A stretch of 64,000 nt of DNA from Paenibacillus monticola (GTDB lineage: Bacteria; Bacillota; Bacilli; Paenibacillales; Paenibacillaceae). The notes below the pieces were generated by a model. That model saw nothing but the letters and a program-made list of their open reading frames with translations. It was not told the origin of the DNA and searched no databases. This document shows, in pieces, positions 26,170 through 33,909 of this stretch. Location: positions 124,001 to 188,000 of the forward strand of contig NZ_WJXB01000011.1 in NCBI RefSeq assembly GCF_009664975.1, in the 5' to 3' direction. Numbering within the stretch: the first letter of the stretch is position 1; each line of letters begins with the position of its first letter. The position numbers and the translations under genes were made by a program.

Positions 26170-27102
26170 TTAAAATACTTGTTCTTTATAAAAGAATCCG
26201 AACGAAAGCTCCCGCTCCGGGTCCTGCAGACCTTTGATTCCGTCAAGCCACTCCTCCTGGAAAGCATACCCTTCCGGATCAGCAGCATAAAGGTCAATAG
26301 CCTTGCGGTACGCCTTTACAACCGCCGCATTATAGGCAATCGGCTTCAATAGACCTTCTATTTTGAGACTCTGTACACCAGCCTCCATCAGAATATGAAG
26401 ATCCTCCAAGATACAAATATCGTCTGAGCTCATAATATGTGTACCATTCTCATCCTCATAGATCGGGAATTTCTCATCCTGGCGTTCCGCCTCAATCAGA
26501 AAGAGACCACGTTCCTTGCCAAGGCTCCCCCCATCACTAGGGCGACCTTGATGAGACATATAGCTCTGTACAAGCTTGCGCTTGGAATGATAAATATTCG
26601 TCATGCCGTGGACCTGAACCTGTGCCTCCACTTCCAGCAATGGCACCATTTCCGTCATTTCCTCCATGTTCAGCTCACGGGCCAGTACGACCCGCGAAGC
26701 TCCCTTACGGCCCCAATAATTCGCCGTGGCATAATTAGTGGAGGTCATTTCAGCATTCCAATGCAGCTTCAGGCTTGGTGCTTCCTGCTTCACGGCTGCC
26801 AGCACGGCGGGATCACCGAATTCAGCACCATCGATCCCAAGAGCTCCAATTGCCAATACATAGATAGGAAGCTCGTCCAGCAGACGATTAGGCATCAGTC
26901 CTCCCAGACTGGAGTATACTTTGCAGCCTCGTGCATGTGCCATGTCTATCACTGCTGCTGTATCGTCCAGCGAGAAATGTCCAGCTAATCTCATCCCGAA
27001 ACGGTCATCCCCGATCAGCAGCGCATCCGCTCCAGCATTCAGCAATATAGCCGCTTCTTCCAAGGAAGCTGCCGTTGCCAACAGCTCCGGTTTCTTAATC
27101 AT
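26170..27102 (-). CDS. trhP1: U32 family tRNA 5-hydroxyuridine synthesis protein TrhP1 (YrrN)
   Basis: A 310-residue U32-family protein matching YrrN by length, by its ELLATAASLEEA start and by its place before YrrO. The cysteine cluster of the partner is absent: at the equivalent place it reads VHGMTNIYHSKRKLV, as expected for this subunit. It works with TrhP2 in tRNA wobble hydroxylation. It lies 29 bases after mltG. In Bacillus subtilis the methyltransferase gene yrrM (trmR) stands between mltG and yrrN; it is missing here. Confidence 0.88.
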   Translation of the reverse strand: MIKKPELLATAASLEEAAILLNAGADALLIGDDRFGMRLAGHFSLDDTAAVIDMAHARGCKVYSSLGGLMPNRLLDELPIYVLAIGALGIDGAEFGDPAVLAAVKQEAPSLKLHWNAEMTSTNYATANYWGRKGASRVVLARELNMEEMTEMVPLLEVEAQVQVHGMTNIYHSKRKLVQSYMSHQGRPSDGGSLGKERGLFLIEAERQDEKFPIYEDENGTHIMSSDDICILEDLHILMEAGVQSLKIEGLLKPIAYNAAVVKAYRKAIDLYAADPEGYAFQEEWLDGIKGLQDPERELSFGFFYKEQVF

Positions 27103-27131
27103 TTGTAAGCACCACTCTTTATTTTAATAGT

Positions 27132-28181
27132 TTATTGCGCGGATTGTTTGCTTTTTTCAATATTGGCTAAATGTTCCTTGTAAGTCTTGGCGAACAAATG
27201 GCCCTGAGTGCCGTCCTTTTTAGTAACATAGTAGAAATAGTCAGAAGCTTTAGGCTCCAACGCCGCCTGTATAGACGCTAACCCTGGATTGCTGATAGGT
27301 CCCGGAGGAAGACCAGCATACTTATACGTATTATAAGGGCTGTCGACTTTCAAATCCTTGTTGTACAATCTCGCTTTCTGCTTCTCCAACAAATACTGTA
27401 CGGTCGCATCAATCTCCAGCTTCTGCCCCTCATCCAGCCTGTTATAGATAATACCTGCTACAAGCGGGCGCTCCGAGTCCACAACTACCTCCCGCTCCAC
27501 AAGCGAAGCCACTGTCAAAAGCTTATGCAGAGATATTCCCCGCTCCTTCAGCTTCTGGCGCCAGTCTGGAATCGTATCCAGCTTCTTCGTTAGCTGCTCA
27601 AGCATAGCCTCCACAATCTCCTGCGGAGTACTGTCCTTAGCCAATTCATAGGTTTCCGGGAACAAGTATCCTTCAAGGCGGTGCCGAAGCTTCTGATCCT
27701 GCGGTATACCCAGAACATCAGCTTCTGTTAATCCCGCACCTGAATTGAGGAGTCCCAGAAAAACAGTAGCATCCTGATTCCAGGCAGTAGCAAGCTTGGC
27801 TGCAACCTGATCAGCCGTAAATCCTTCAGGAATCGTGAAGTTGACCATTTCCGTCTTCACTACATCGCCCTGATTCAGCCTGGTAATGAGATCGTCATAG
27901 GTGTCACCTGGACTGGCCGTATAAGTACCTGCCTTGAACAACGAACCTTCCTTACTCCATTTTAAATAACCTTTAAAAAAAAGACTCTTACGAATGATGC
28001 CATTATGCTCAAGCAGGTCCGCAATTTCCGCGCTTCCCATGCCCTTTTCTATCGTAAATGTAACGGCTGGCCCTGCAGGCTCGACCGGCTGCATTCCATT
28101 CCAAATGTACCATGCCCCACCCCCTCCTGCTGCTACCAGCAAAAGAATAAGAATTAGCACAGTGCGAATAACGGATTTCAA
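27132..28181 (-). CDS. mltG: Endolytic transglycosylase MltG (YceG-like)
   Basis: A 349-residue membrane-anchored murein transglycosylase that cuts nascent glycan strands and ends their elongation. TM helix about 5-26, a LysM-like subdomain (about 40-105), then the YceG domain with FPETY (174-178), catalytic Glu229 in ASLVERE, GIIYNRL, IDATVQY and the PYNTYKYAGLPPGPISNPG signature near the end. Start: the frame is open to 28271, but the TTG at 28181 has GAGGAG six bases upstream and leaves a short cytoplasmic N-terminus. A good sigma-A promoter lies just before it. Confidence 0.93.
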   Translation of the reverse strand: MKSVIRTVLILILLLVAAGGGGAWYIWNGMQPVEPAGPAVTFTIEKGMGSAEIADLLEHNGIIRKSLFFKGYLKWSKEGSLFKAGTYTASPGDTYDDLITRLNQGDVVKTEMVNFTIPEGFTADQVAAKLATAWNQDATVFLGLLNSGAGLTEADVLGIPQDQKLRHRLEGYLFPETYELAKDSTPQEIVEAMLEQLTKKLDTIPDWRQKLKERGISLHKLLTVASLVEREVVVDSERPLVAGIIYNRLDEGQKLEIDATVQYLLEKQKARLYNKDLKVDSPYNTYKYAGLPPGPISNPGLASIQAALEPKASDYFYYVTKKDGTQGHLFAKTYKEHLANIEKSKQSAQ

Positions 28182-28208
28182 GTGTGTCTCCTCACTTTCC
28201 GAAACTAA

Positions 28209-28237
28209 AGTATAAAATTGAATTGTCTTAAATTCAA
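28209..28237 (-). promoter_or_regulatory. Sigma-A promoter of mltG-trhP1-trhP2
   Basis: Minus strand: -35 TTGAAT (28232-28237), 17-base spacer, -10 TATACT (28209-28214), about 28 bases before the mltG TTG. It stands between the upstream terminator and mltG, so the downstream operon is independently transcribed. Confidence 0.8.
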
Positions 28238-28294
28238 CATATATTTCATGGGAAGGCTCTAATGAAGCCAATAAGCTCTTATATTCCCAGCAAA

Positions 28295-28320
28295 AAGAGA
28301 GCGGAAATCTCCGCTCTCTT
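28295..28320 (-). terminator. Terminator of the ireB-ruvX-DUF1292 operon
   Basis: AAGAGAGCGGA (28295-28305) pairs with TCCGCTCTCTT (28310-28320), four-base loop, T-run on the minus strand. About 39 bases after the last DUF1292 stop. Confidence 0.9.
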
Positions 28321-28358
28321 CCGCGTTACCCCTAAATGTAAGATACATGTGGTCTTAT

Positions 28359-28664
28359 TTACGCATCATCGCCGGGAAAAGTCAGCTCATCGTACAGCTC
28401 CGAGATGTCTTCCCACTCTTCATCGTCCTCGATACTTTCGAGCTCCGGCAAACCATCAGGAGAGAACACAATATGCATGATCTCATCTTCTATATCTTTT
28501 CCGGGGCTTCCCAGTACCGCATAACCACGATCACCTATCTCAAATTCTGCGATAATATTGTAAACGGAAGACTCGCCCTGCTCATCTTCCAGTTCTACTG
28601 TTTCTCCATAAGTTTCTTTGAGCTTGGACGACCATACCACTTGATCAGCAGAAAAATCAGTCAT
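28359..28664 (-). CDS. DUF1292 protein (YrzB-like), second copy
   Basis: A 101-residue acidic protein of the DUF1292 family, function unknown. It keeps the pattern of an extended beta-rich core (VELEDEQGESSVYNIIAEFEIGDRGYAVLG) and an acidic tail. The start overlaps the end of the first DUF1292 gene: ATGACTGA contains this ATG and the upstream stop, with GAAGAGG in front, so translation is coupled. An ATG five codons earlier is less well placed. Bacillus subtilis has one such gene at this place; here there are two diverged copies. Confidence 0.82.
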   Translation of the reverse strand: MTDFSADQVVWSSKLKETYGETVELEDEQGESSVYNIIAEFEIGDRGYAVLGSPGKDIEDEIMHIVFSPDGLPELESIEDDEEWEDISELYDELTFPGDDA

Positions 28665-28965
28665 TATCCTCTTCTCCATCCAGCTCGTCTACCAGTGTAT
28701 TGAACGTCTCTTCGACGATCGCCCACTCCTCGTCGTTATCGATCATAAACAGCTGCAGATCGTCGCCTTCTTCCTCATAACGGAACGCGTAAACCTCGTC
28801 CGTTTCCTCGTCCTCGGAATCCAGCGGAACCACCATCATATATTTGGCATCCGAACCATCAACCTCAAATTTCATGATGACTTCGAATTCCTCTTCATTA
28901 CCTTCCTCATCAGGAATATAGATGATCTCTGGTTCTTCCTCTTGGCCAATCTGCTCGTTTGTCAT
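28657..28965 (-). CDS. DUF1292 protein (YrzB-like), first copy
   Basis: A 102-residue, strongly acidic DUF1292 protein with unknown function. Core EIIYIPDEEGNEEEFEVIMKF followed by KYMMVVPL. The ATG at 28965 with GGTGAGGGG upstream is preferred over an in-frame upstream codon at 28998 inside ruvX. It lies 13 bases after ruvX and overlaps the second copy by eight bases. Conserved synteny with alaS-ireB-ruvX supports the family call. Confidence 0.85.
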   Translation of the reverse strand: MTNEQIGQEEEPEIIYIPDEEGNEEEFEVIMKFEVDGSDAKYMMVVPLDSEDEETDEVYAFRYEEEGDDLQLFMIDNDEEWAIVEETFNTLVDELDGEEDND

Positions 28966-28978
28966 ATCCGCGCACCCC

Positions 28979-29398
28979 TCACCTTTTACTATTAGCATCC
29001 AAAAAATTTTGCAAAATCAGGGCTGCAGCCATTTTATCTACAAGCCCTTTGCGTTTCTTCCGGCTGACGTCCCCTTCAATCAGTACCCGTTGTGCGGATA
29101 CCGTCGTCAGACGCTCATCCCAAAGGTGTACGGGCAATTGTAATTCCTCCCGCAGCTTGTCAGCAAACTCTATGCAGATCTCACCACGGAAGCCTATAGA
29201 ACCGTTCATATTCTTCGGCAGACCCACTACAATCTCTCCGATTTCGTGCTCCTTGACGAGTTCACGGATACGTACAAATTCATTGCCGTTACCACGCCGC
29301 TCAATAACTTCAAGCGATTGCGCAGTCCAACCGAAAATATCGCTTGTGGCGACTCCGATTCTACGGTCGCCGTAATCCAAACCTAACTTCTTCATCAT
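28979..29398 (-). CDS. ruvX: Putative Holliday junction resolvase / pre-16S rRNA nuclease RuvX (YqgF family)
   Basis: A 139-residue RNase-H-fold nuclease. Conserved acidic residues are in place: GLDYGDRRIGVA (6-17), DERLTT in the middle and DKMAAALILQ at the end, with the GLPKNMNG loop. Family members mature the 5' end of 16S rRNA and were earlier proposed to resolve Holliday junctions. The ATG overlaps the ireB stop by a few bases, so the genes are coupled. Confidence 0.93.
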   Translation of the reverse strand: MMKKLGLDYGDRRIGVATSDIFGWTAQSLEVIERRGNGNEFVRIRELVKEHEIGEIVVGLPKNMNGSIGFRGEICIEFADKLREELQLPVHLWDERLTTVSAQRVLIEGDVSRKKRKGLVDKMAAALILQNFLDANSKR

Positions 29399-29670
29399 TT
29401 GGTGTTATCCACCCGATGATTGGCAAGATAGAAACGGACCAATTCTTCAATCAGCTCATCACGTTCTTTTCTCCGGACCAAACTTCTCGCATTGTTGTGG
29501 CGCGGAATGTAAGCCGGATCTCCGGAAAGAAGATACCCCACGATCTGATTGATCGGATGGTACTCTTTCTCCACCAGTGCATCGTATACGGCGAGCAGTA
29601 TTTCCTGGGGAGAAGCTTCCTTTTCATCGCCCTTCACATTGAATTTGACTGTTTTGTCCATGGAGTCCAT
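29395..29670 (-). CDS. ireB: IreB family regulatory protein (UPF0297, YrzL)
   Basis: A 91-residue protein of the UPF0297/IreB family, which in Enterococcus is a phosphorylation target and negative regulator linked to the PASTA kinase IreK. Segments TVKFNVKGDE, ILLAVYDALVEKEYHPINQIVGYLLSGDPAYIPR (key residues within 24-60) and RHNNARSLVRR are characteristic. Start: a GTG three codons earlier overlaps the Shine-Dalgarno GGAAGG; the ATG at 29670 has good spacing. It heads the ireB-ruvX-DUF1292-DUF1292 operon after alaS. Confidence 0.9.
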   Translation of the reverse strand: MDSMDKTVKFNVKGDEKEASPQEILLAVYDALVEKEYHPINQIVGYLLSGDPAYIPRHNNARSLVRRKERDELIEELVRFYLANHRVDNTK

Positions 29671-29750
29671 TTGTGACACCTTCCTTCTGCAAAATCACCC
29701 TTATAGGCGCCTTCGCAAAGTTGCTGCTGTACAGCTTACTTGCTGCCTTC

Positions 29751-29759
29751 ATCATAACA
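29751..29759 (-). promoter_or_regulatory. Possible extended -10 promoter of ireB
   Basis: Minus-strand TGTTATGAT is an extended -10 element (TGnTATGAT) 82-90 bases before the ireB ATG; no good -35 is seen at 17 bases. The 220-base gap between ireB and alaS otherwise shows a weak hairpin just after the alaS stop (29863-29882) without a T-run. Confidence 0.35.
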
Positions 29760-29890
29760 TATTCAGGGTCCAACGAGGAAATCCTGCCCGAAAATAACGC
29801 TTTTTTTGGCATTTTGTCCACAAAAATAATGATTTTTTTGGTTTTCAAGCTATTGTCAACCGCGTATTTCCGTGAAAATACGACAAGCTG

Positions 29891-32524
29891 CTACGCCAGC
29901 GCGGCCACAAGTTCTTCAGCTTTAGTCAGTGCCTCAGCCAGCTTGGAAGCATCCTTGCCACCAGCCTGTGCCATATCCGGGCGTCCACCGCCACCGCCAC
30001 CACAGACTGCAGCAATTTCCTTCACCAGTTTGCCAGCATGGAAGCCTTTTTTCACCAGCTCTTGCGGTACAACTACGACAAAATTCACTTTATCGTCCAT
30101 AGCTGCGCCTATCACCAGCACGGCATCAGGCAACTTGGATTTCAGTTCATCCACGGTAGTCCGCAGCGCGTCCATATTTCCAGCTTGAACGGAAACAGCT
30201 AGTAGTTGTGTCCCCTCGCCTACAGTCTTCACGCTTCCTGTCAGTTCAGCTGCAAAGGTAACACTCAGCTTGGCCTGCAGCGATTCATTCTCACGCGAAA
30301 GCTCACGAACTTGAGCGTGCAAAGCTTCAATCCGTTTCGGAACATCATTCAGCGACGATTTCAATAGTCCTGCCGACTGCTTGAGCAGATCAAGCTGGCT
30401 TTCTGTAAACTGATAAGCGTAACGTCCGGTTACTGCCTCGATCCGGCGCACACCGGAGCCGATCCCGCTCTCGCTAAGCAGCTTGAAGATGCCAATCTGT
30501 GCAGTATTTGCGACATGGCAGCCACCGCATAATTCCAAGCTGTAATCGCCAACCTGAACGACACGGACGATGTTGCCATATTTTTCGCCGAAGAGCGCCA
30601 TTGCACCCATTTCCTTGGCTTCATCAATCGGTTTGCTCTCAATAACTACATCTAAACCGCGCCAGATCTGCGCATTCACACGCTGCTCAATGTCGCTCAA
30701 TTCTTCTGGGGTAATGGCCCCGAAATGCGAGAAGTCGAAGCGCAAACGTGCGCCTTCTACTAAAGAACCGGCCTGATTCACATGACCGCCAAGTACTTCC
30801 TTCAAAGCTTTGTGTAGCAGATGAGTCGCGGTATGATTCTTCACGATATCCTCACGCTGTGCACGATTTACCTCAGCGCGGACAGTATCACCCACTCTTA
30901 ACTCTCCAGCTTCCACGGTTACTAGGTGAACATGCTGTCCGTGTGGAGCTTTGAACAGCCCTTTCACCTTAGCGGTCACAGAACCGCCAGTCAGCACGCC
31001 GGTATCGCTCACTTGTCCGCCGCTTTCCGCGTAGAATGGTGTTGTGCCCAATATAACTTGGCACTCTGCACCTTCGCCAGCCACATCCACCAATACACCA
31101 TCAAGCACGATTGCCATAATTTCCGACTCTGTTACCGAGTCATTATAACCAACAAATTCGCTTTTAACCGTCAATTCACCCAGAACTCCGCCCTGTATCT
31201 TCATGCTTCCGCCATCATGGCGTGCGGCTCTCGCACGTTCGCGTTGCTCCTGCATGGCTGAATCAAAACCTTCGCGGTCTACCGTAAGGCCTTGCTCAGC
31301 CGCAAAGTCTTCCGTCAGATCGAACGGGAAGCCATACGTATCATACAGCTTGAACGCATCGGCACCCGCGATTGTGGGAAGTCCATCCGCTTTGGCTTTG
31401 GCACTAATCTCGCCCAGAATAGCCAGTCCGTCAGACAAGGTCTCATGGAAACGTTCCTCTTCCGTACGGATAATCTTCGCGATATATTCACGGTTCTCCA
31501 CTACAGATGGATAGTAAACGCCCATAACTTCACCAACAGTTTCAGTAAGCACATGCAGGAAAGGACGATCGAGTCCCAACGTCTTGCCGTAACGGACAGC
31601 ACGGCGCAGCAAACGGCGGATGATATAACCGCGTCCTTCATTAGAAGGAAGTACACCATCACCGACAGCAAAAGTAACCGTACGCACATGGTCAGCGATG
31701 ACTTTAAGCGCGATATCCTGTTCCAGATTGTCTTTATAGGTTATGCCAGCGAGCTGAGCGGTTTTTTGAATAATAGGTTGGAACAGATCCGTGTCGAAGT
31801 TGGAATCCACATCCTGCAAAATGGAAGCAAAGCGTTCCAGACCAGCACCCGTATCAATATTCTTATTAGGAAGCGGTGTATAGCTGCCGTCCTTGTTATG
31901 GTTAAACTGTGAAAATACTAGGTTCCAAACTTCGAGCCAACGTTCATTTTCTCCACCAGGGTACATTTCCGGGTCCGACATGTCGCTGCCGTAGGCAACG
32001 CCACGGTCATAGAAGATTTCCGAGCAGGGCCCGCAAGGGCCTTCACCGATATCCCAGAAATTATCATCTGTCAGTTTTATGATACGTTCAGCAGGCAGTC
32101 CCACTTTTTCGTTCCACAGCTTAAAGGCTTCTTCATCCTCATGAAACACGGTCACAGAAATGCGCTCCGGATCGAAGCCAATCCACTCTTTGCCCGTCAG
32201 GAATTCCCAAGCCCAGGTAATCGCTTCTTCCTTGAAGTAATCGCCGATGGAGAAGTTGCCCAACATTTCAAAAAAAGTATGGTGGCGGCGCGTCTTGCCG
32301 ACGTTCTCGATATCATTGGTACGAATACATTTCTGCGAGTTGGCCAGCCGCGGATTCTCTGGAACCTCCCGGCCATCAAAGTAGGCCTTCAGCGGTGCCA
32401 TACCTGCGTTAATCCAGAGCAGCGAAGGATCGTTATGGGGAACGAGCGACGCGCTGGGTTCAATCTTGTGACCTTTACTTTCAAAAAATTGCAGCCATTT
32501 AGAACGGATTTCACTTGCTTTCAT
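29891..32524 (-). CDS. alaS: Alanyl-tRNA synthetase
   Basis: An 877-residue class II synthetase of full length that charges tRNA-Ala. The catalytic core is at the N-terminus (RSKWLQFFESKGH start, RRHHTFFEMLGNFS motif 2 region), followed by the editing domain with zinc ligands His564/His568 (HTATH) and Cys666/His670 (CGGCH), then a coiled coil and the C-Ala domain ending in a glycine-rich GGGGGGRPDMAQAGG. A T-box leader precedes it, so expression rises when tRNA-Ala is uncharged. Confidence 0.97.
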   Translation of the reverse strand: MKASEIRSKWLQFFESKGHKIEPSASLVPHNDPSLLWINAGMAPLKAYFDGREVPENPRLANSQKCIRTNDIENVGKTRRHHTFFEMLGNFSIGDYFKEEAITWAWEFLTGKEWIGFDPERISVTVFHEDEEAFKLWNEKVGLPAERIIKLTDDNFWDIGEGPCGPCSEIFYDRGVAYGSDMSDPEMYPGGENERWLEVWNLVFSQFNHNKDGSYTPLPNKNIDTGAGLERFASILQDVDSNFDTDLFQPIIQKTAQLAGITYKDNLEQDIALKVIADHVRTVTFAVGDGVLPSNEGRGYIIRRLLRRAVRYGKTLGLDRPFLHVLTETVGEVMGVYYPSVVENREYIAKIIRTEEERFHETLSDGLAILGEISAKAKADGLPTIAGADAFKLYDTYGFPFDLTEDFAAEQGLTVDREGFDSAMQEQRERARAARHDGGSMKIQGGVLGELTVKSEFVGYNDSVTESEIMAIVLDGVLVDVAGEGAECQVILGTTPFYAESGGQVSDTGVLTGGSVTAKVKGLFKAPHGQHVHLVTVEAGELRVGDTVRAEVNRAQREDIVKNHTATHLLHKALKEVLGGHVNQAGSLVEGARLRFDFSHFGAITPEELSDIEQRVNAQIWRGLDVVIESKPIDEAKEMGAMALFGEKYGNIVRVVQVGDYSLELCGGCHVANTAQIGIFKLLSESGIGSGVRRIEAVTGRYAYQFTESQLDLLKQSAGLLKSSLNDVPKRIEALHAQVRELSRENESLQAKLSVTFAAELTGSVKTVGEGTQLLAVSVQAGNMDALRTTVDELKSKLPDAVLVIGAAMDDKVNFVVVVPQELVKKGFHAGKLVKEIAAVCGGGGGGRPDMAQAGGKDASKLAEALTKAEELVAALA

Positions 32525-32572
32525 AATGTACAGCCCCCGTCTACATATTTAATGCGGCACATACGCCGAAAA

Positions 32573-32865
32573 ACAAAAAAAACGCCCCTGAGAATTCAGG
32601 GACGATTAATATCGCGGTACCACCCTGGTTATCGCCTTGACCCGTATATTATTACGAGACAATTGCAGACGATCGCCTTGTCGCGGCTGTTAACGGGAAC
32701 CCCCGGTGAGCTTGTCCTCACACTCCGAAATCAGCTTTCCGCCAGCCAGTCTTCAAGGTTCTCGCAGCCATTACGAACTCTTTCGTAAAGGAACCTGTTC
32801 TCTGAGGAAGCCATTATCTTGGCGTACTTCATTTCATCAACGTTTTGTCCGATTTTCATTTTAAC
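32573..32865 (-). promoter_or_regulatory. T-box riboswitch leader of alaS
   Basis: On the minus strand the T-box core AGGGTGGTACCGCG lies at 32613-32626, followed by the terminator hairpin CGTCCCTG..CAGGGGCG and an eight-T run (32573-32603). Upstream, the beginning (GATGAAATGAAGTACGCC) and the GGCTGCGAGAACC segment fit stem I of T-box leaders. Binding of uncharged tRNA lets the antiterminator form. I could not fix the specifier codon with certainty; the downstream gene makes it an alanine T-box. Confidence 0.93.
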
Positions 32866-32871
32866 ATTTCA

Positions 32872-32900
32872 AGTATAGCCAGCGGCCTTATTTCTGTCAA
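32872..32900 (-). promoter_or_regulatory. Sigma-A promoter of the alaS T-box leader
   Basis: Minus strand: -35 TTGACA (32895-32900), exactly 17 bases, -10 TATACT (32872-32877). Placed right at the 5' end of the T-box leader. Confidence 0.9.
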
Positions 32901-32919
32901 TCTTCCATGGATGATTGAA

Positions 32920-33741
32920 TTAGAATTTGGACCTTTCAGTCTCATGCCACTGGTACCCTAACAGAATTGGCGGAATATATACCGGTCTCACCCAGCTGTA
33001 AGTTAGCTCAAGTGTCAAATCCCCTAACCAAAAGTTTCCTTTGTCATCCAGCTGCATTCTCCATTTCCCACTGGCAACGGCTTTATTCTGATCTACTCTT
33101 AGCTCGGCTTCTTCATAGGAAAACTCCGGACCCTTGCTATTCTCAATAGCCTGCAACGCTGCTTCATAATTTTGTTGCTGTTCCTGTTCCTTTTCTTCTG
33201 TAAAATCTGAATCGTATACTACAGACAAATCCAATCCTTGGAGATGATTGCGTTCAATTAATTCTTTGAATGCATCTGTGATATATACTCTCGTTCCAGA
33301 TGTTTCCTTTATCTTGAACAAATAGATATTGTTGGGTATTTTTGAGAAATTAAATCTCAGTTTAATAAAACCCATAAAATACTTTTCTTTGAACCAGTCA
33401 ACCTCCGAACTTTGCCAATCTATGCAATCTAAAATATTTATTACATTTACCATATATATATTCTTTCCTTCATGGATTAACGGTAAAAACTCTACTTCAT
33501 CTGCTATATATGGCTCAAGAATCCGTTTAACTTTTTCTGATACCAGCGGTATCTCTGTTAAATAGTACGGAAAATCGCTATAAGTATTTTTGTGAAGAGT
33601 CTCAACTTGGATGGGCCACCATCCCTTAATCTTCGATTCTCCATTAAAATCAGATCCTATAGGATGAATTGACATCACTTCACTTTTCACAGCAGCTAAT
33701 CTTATAGTTTCTAGACTAACATTTAATTCGTAGACCTTCAC
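32920..33741 (-). CDS. Imm11-type (DUF1629) immunity-like protein, orphan
   Basis: A 273-residue protein. The N-terminal and middle parts follow the Imm11/DUF1629 pattern as I know it: a PLVSEKVKRILEPYI segment, EFLPLIHEGKNIYMVNVINILDCID and a later ITDAFKELIERNHLQGLDL segment. Imm11 proteins neutralise polymorphic toxins. The C-terminal 70 residues (Trp- and Tyr-rich, ending in LLGYQWHETERSKF) are not assigned. No toxin gene is adjacent. The gene is visibly more AT-rich than alaS and the enzymes around it, which suggests transfer. The family call is from pattern memory and should be treated as moderate. Confidence 0.6.
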   Translation of the reverse strand: MKVYELNVSLETIRLAAVKSEVMSIHPIGSDFNGESKIKGWWPIQVETLHKNTYSDFPYYLTEIPLVSEKVKRILEPYIADEVEFLPLIHEGKNIYMVNVINILDCIDWQSSEVDWFKEKYFMGFIKLRFNFSKIPNNIYLFKIKETSGTRVYITDAFKELIERNHLQGLDLSVVYDSDFTEEKEQEQQQNYEAALQAIENSKGPEFSYEEAELRVDQNKAVASGKWRMQLDDKGNFWLGDLTLELTYSWVRPVYIPPILLGYQWHETERSKF

Positions 33742-33841
33742 TTGTTACACCTTCCTTTCTAGCTCTTCTTTTCAATAAATAACAGGTCTTCAAATGGATA
33801 GATCATGTCCAAACCATCCGTTCATCTATAACTGTAATATG

Positions 33842-33888
33842 AAGAAGCAATCTCAGTCCAGTAGAATACCGGAATAGGATTGCTTCTT
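33842..33888 (-). terminator. Terminator of the amylase gene
   Basis: AAGAAGCAATC (33842-33852) pairs with GATTGCTTCTT (33878-33888) over a 25-base loop, 22 bases after the amylase stop; the minus-strand tail is only moderately T-rich. Confidence 0.65.
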
Positions 33889-33909
33889 TCAATTAAGACA
33901 TACTACAGC

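Noticed and set aside
26151..26297. N-terminal extension of trhP2 into trhP1
   Set aside because: The strong ribosome-binding site before 26150 and the conserved U32 start give the shorter protein; the extension has no homology-like content.
29863..29882. Hairpin after the alaS stop as a terminator
   Set aside because: Short AT-rich stem without a T-run; at most a weak terminator.
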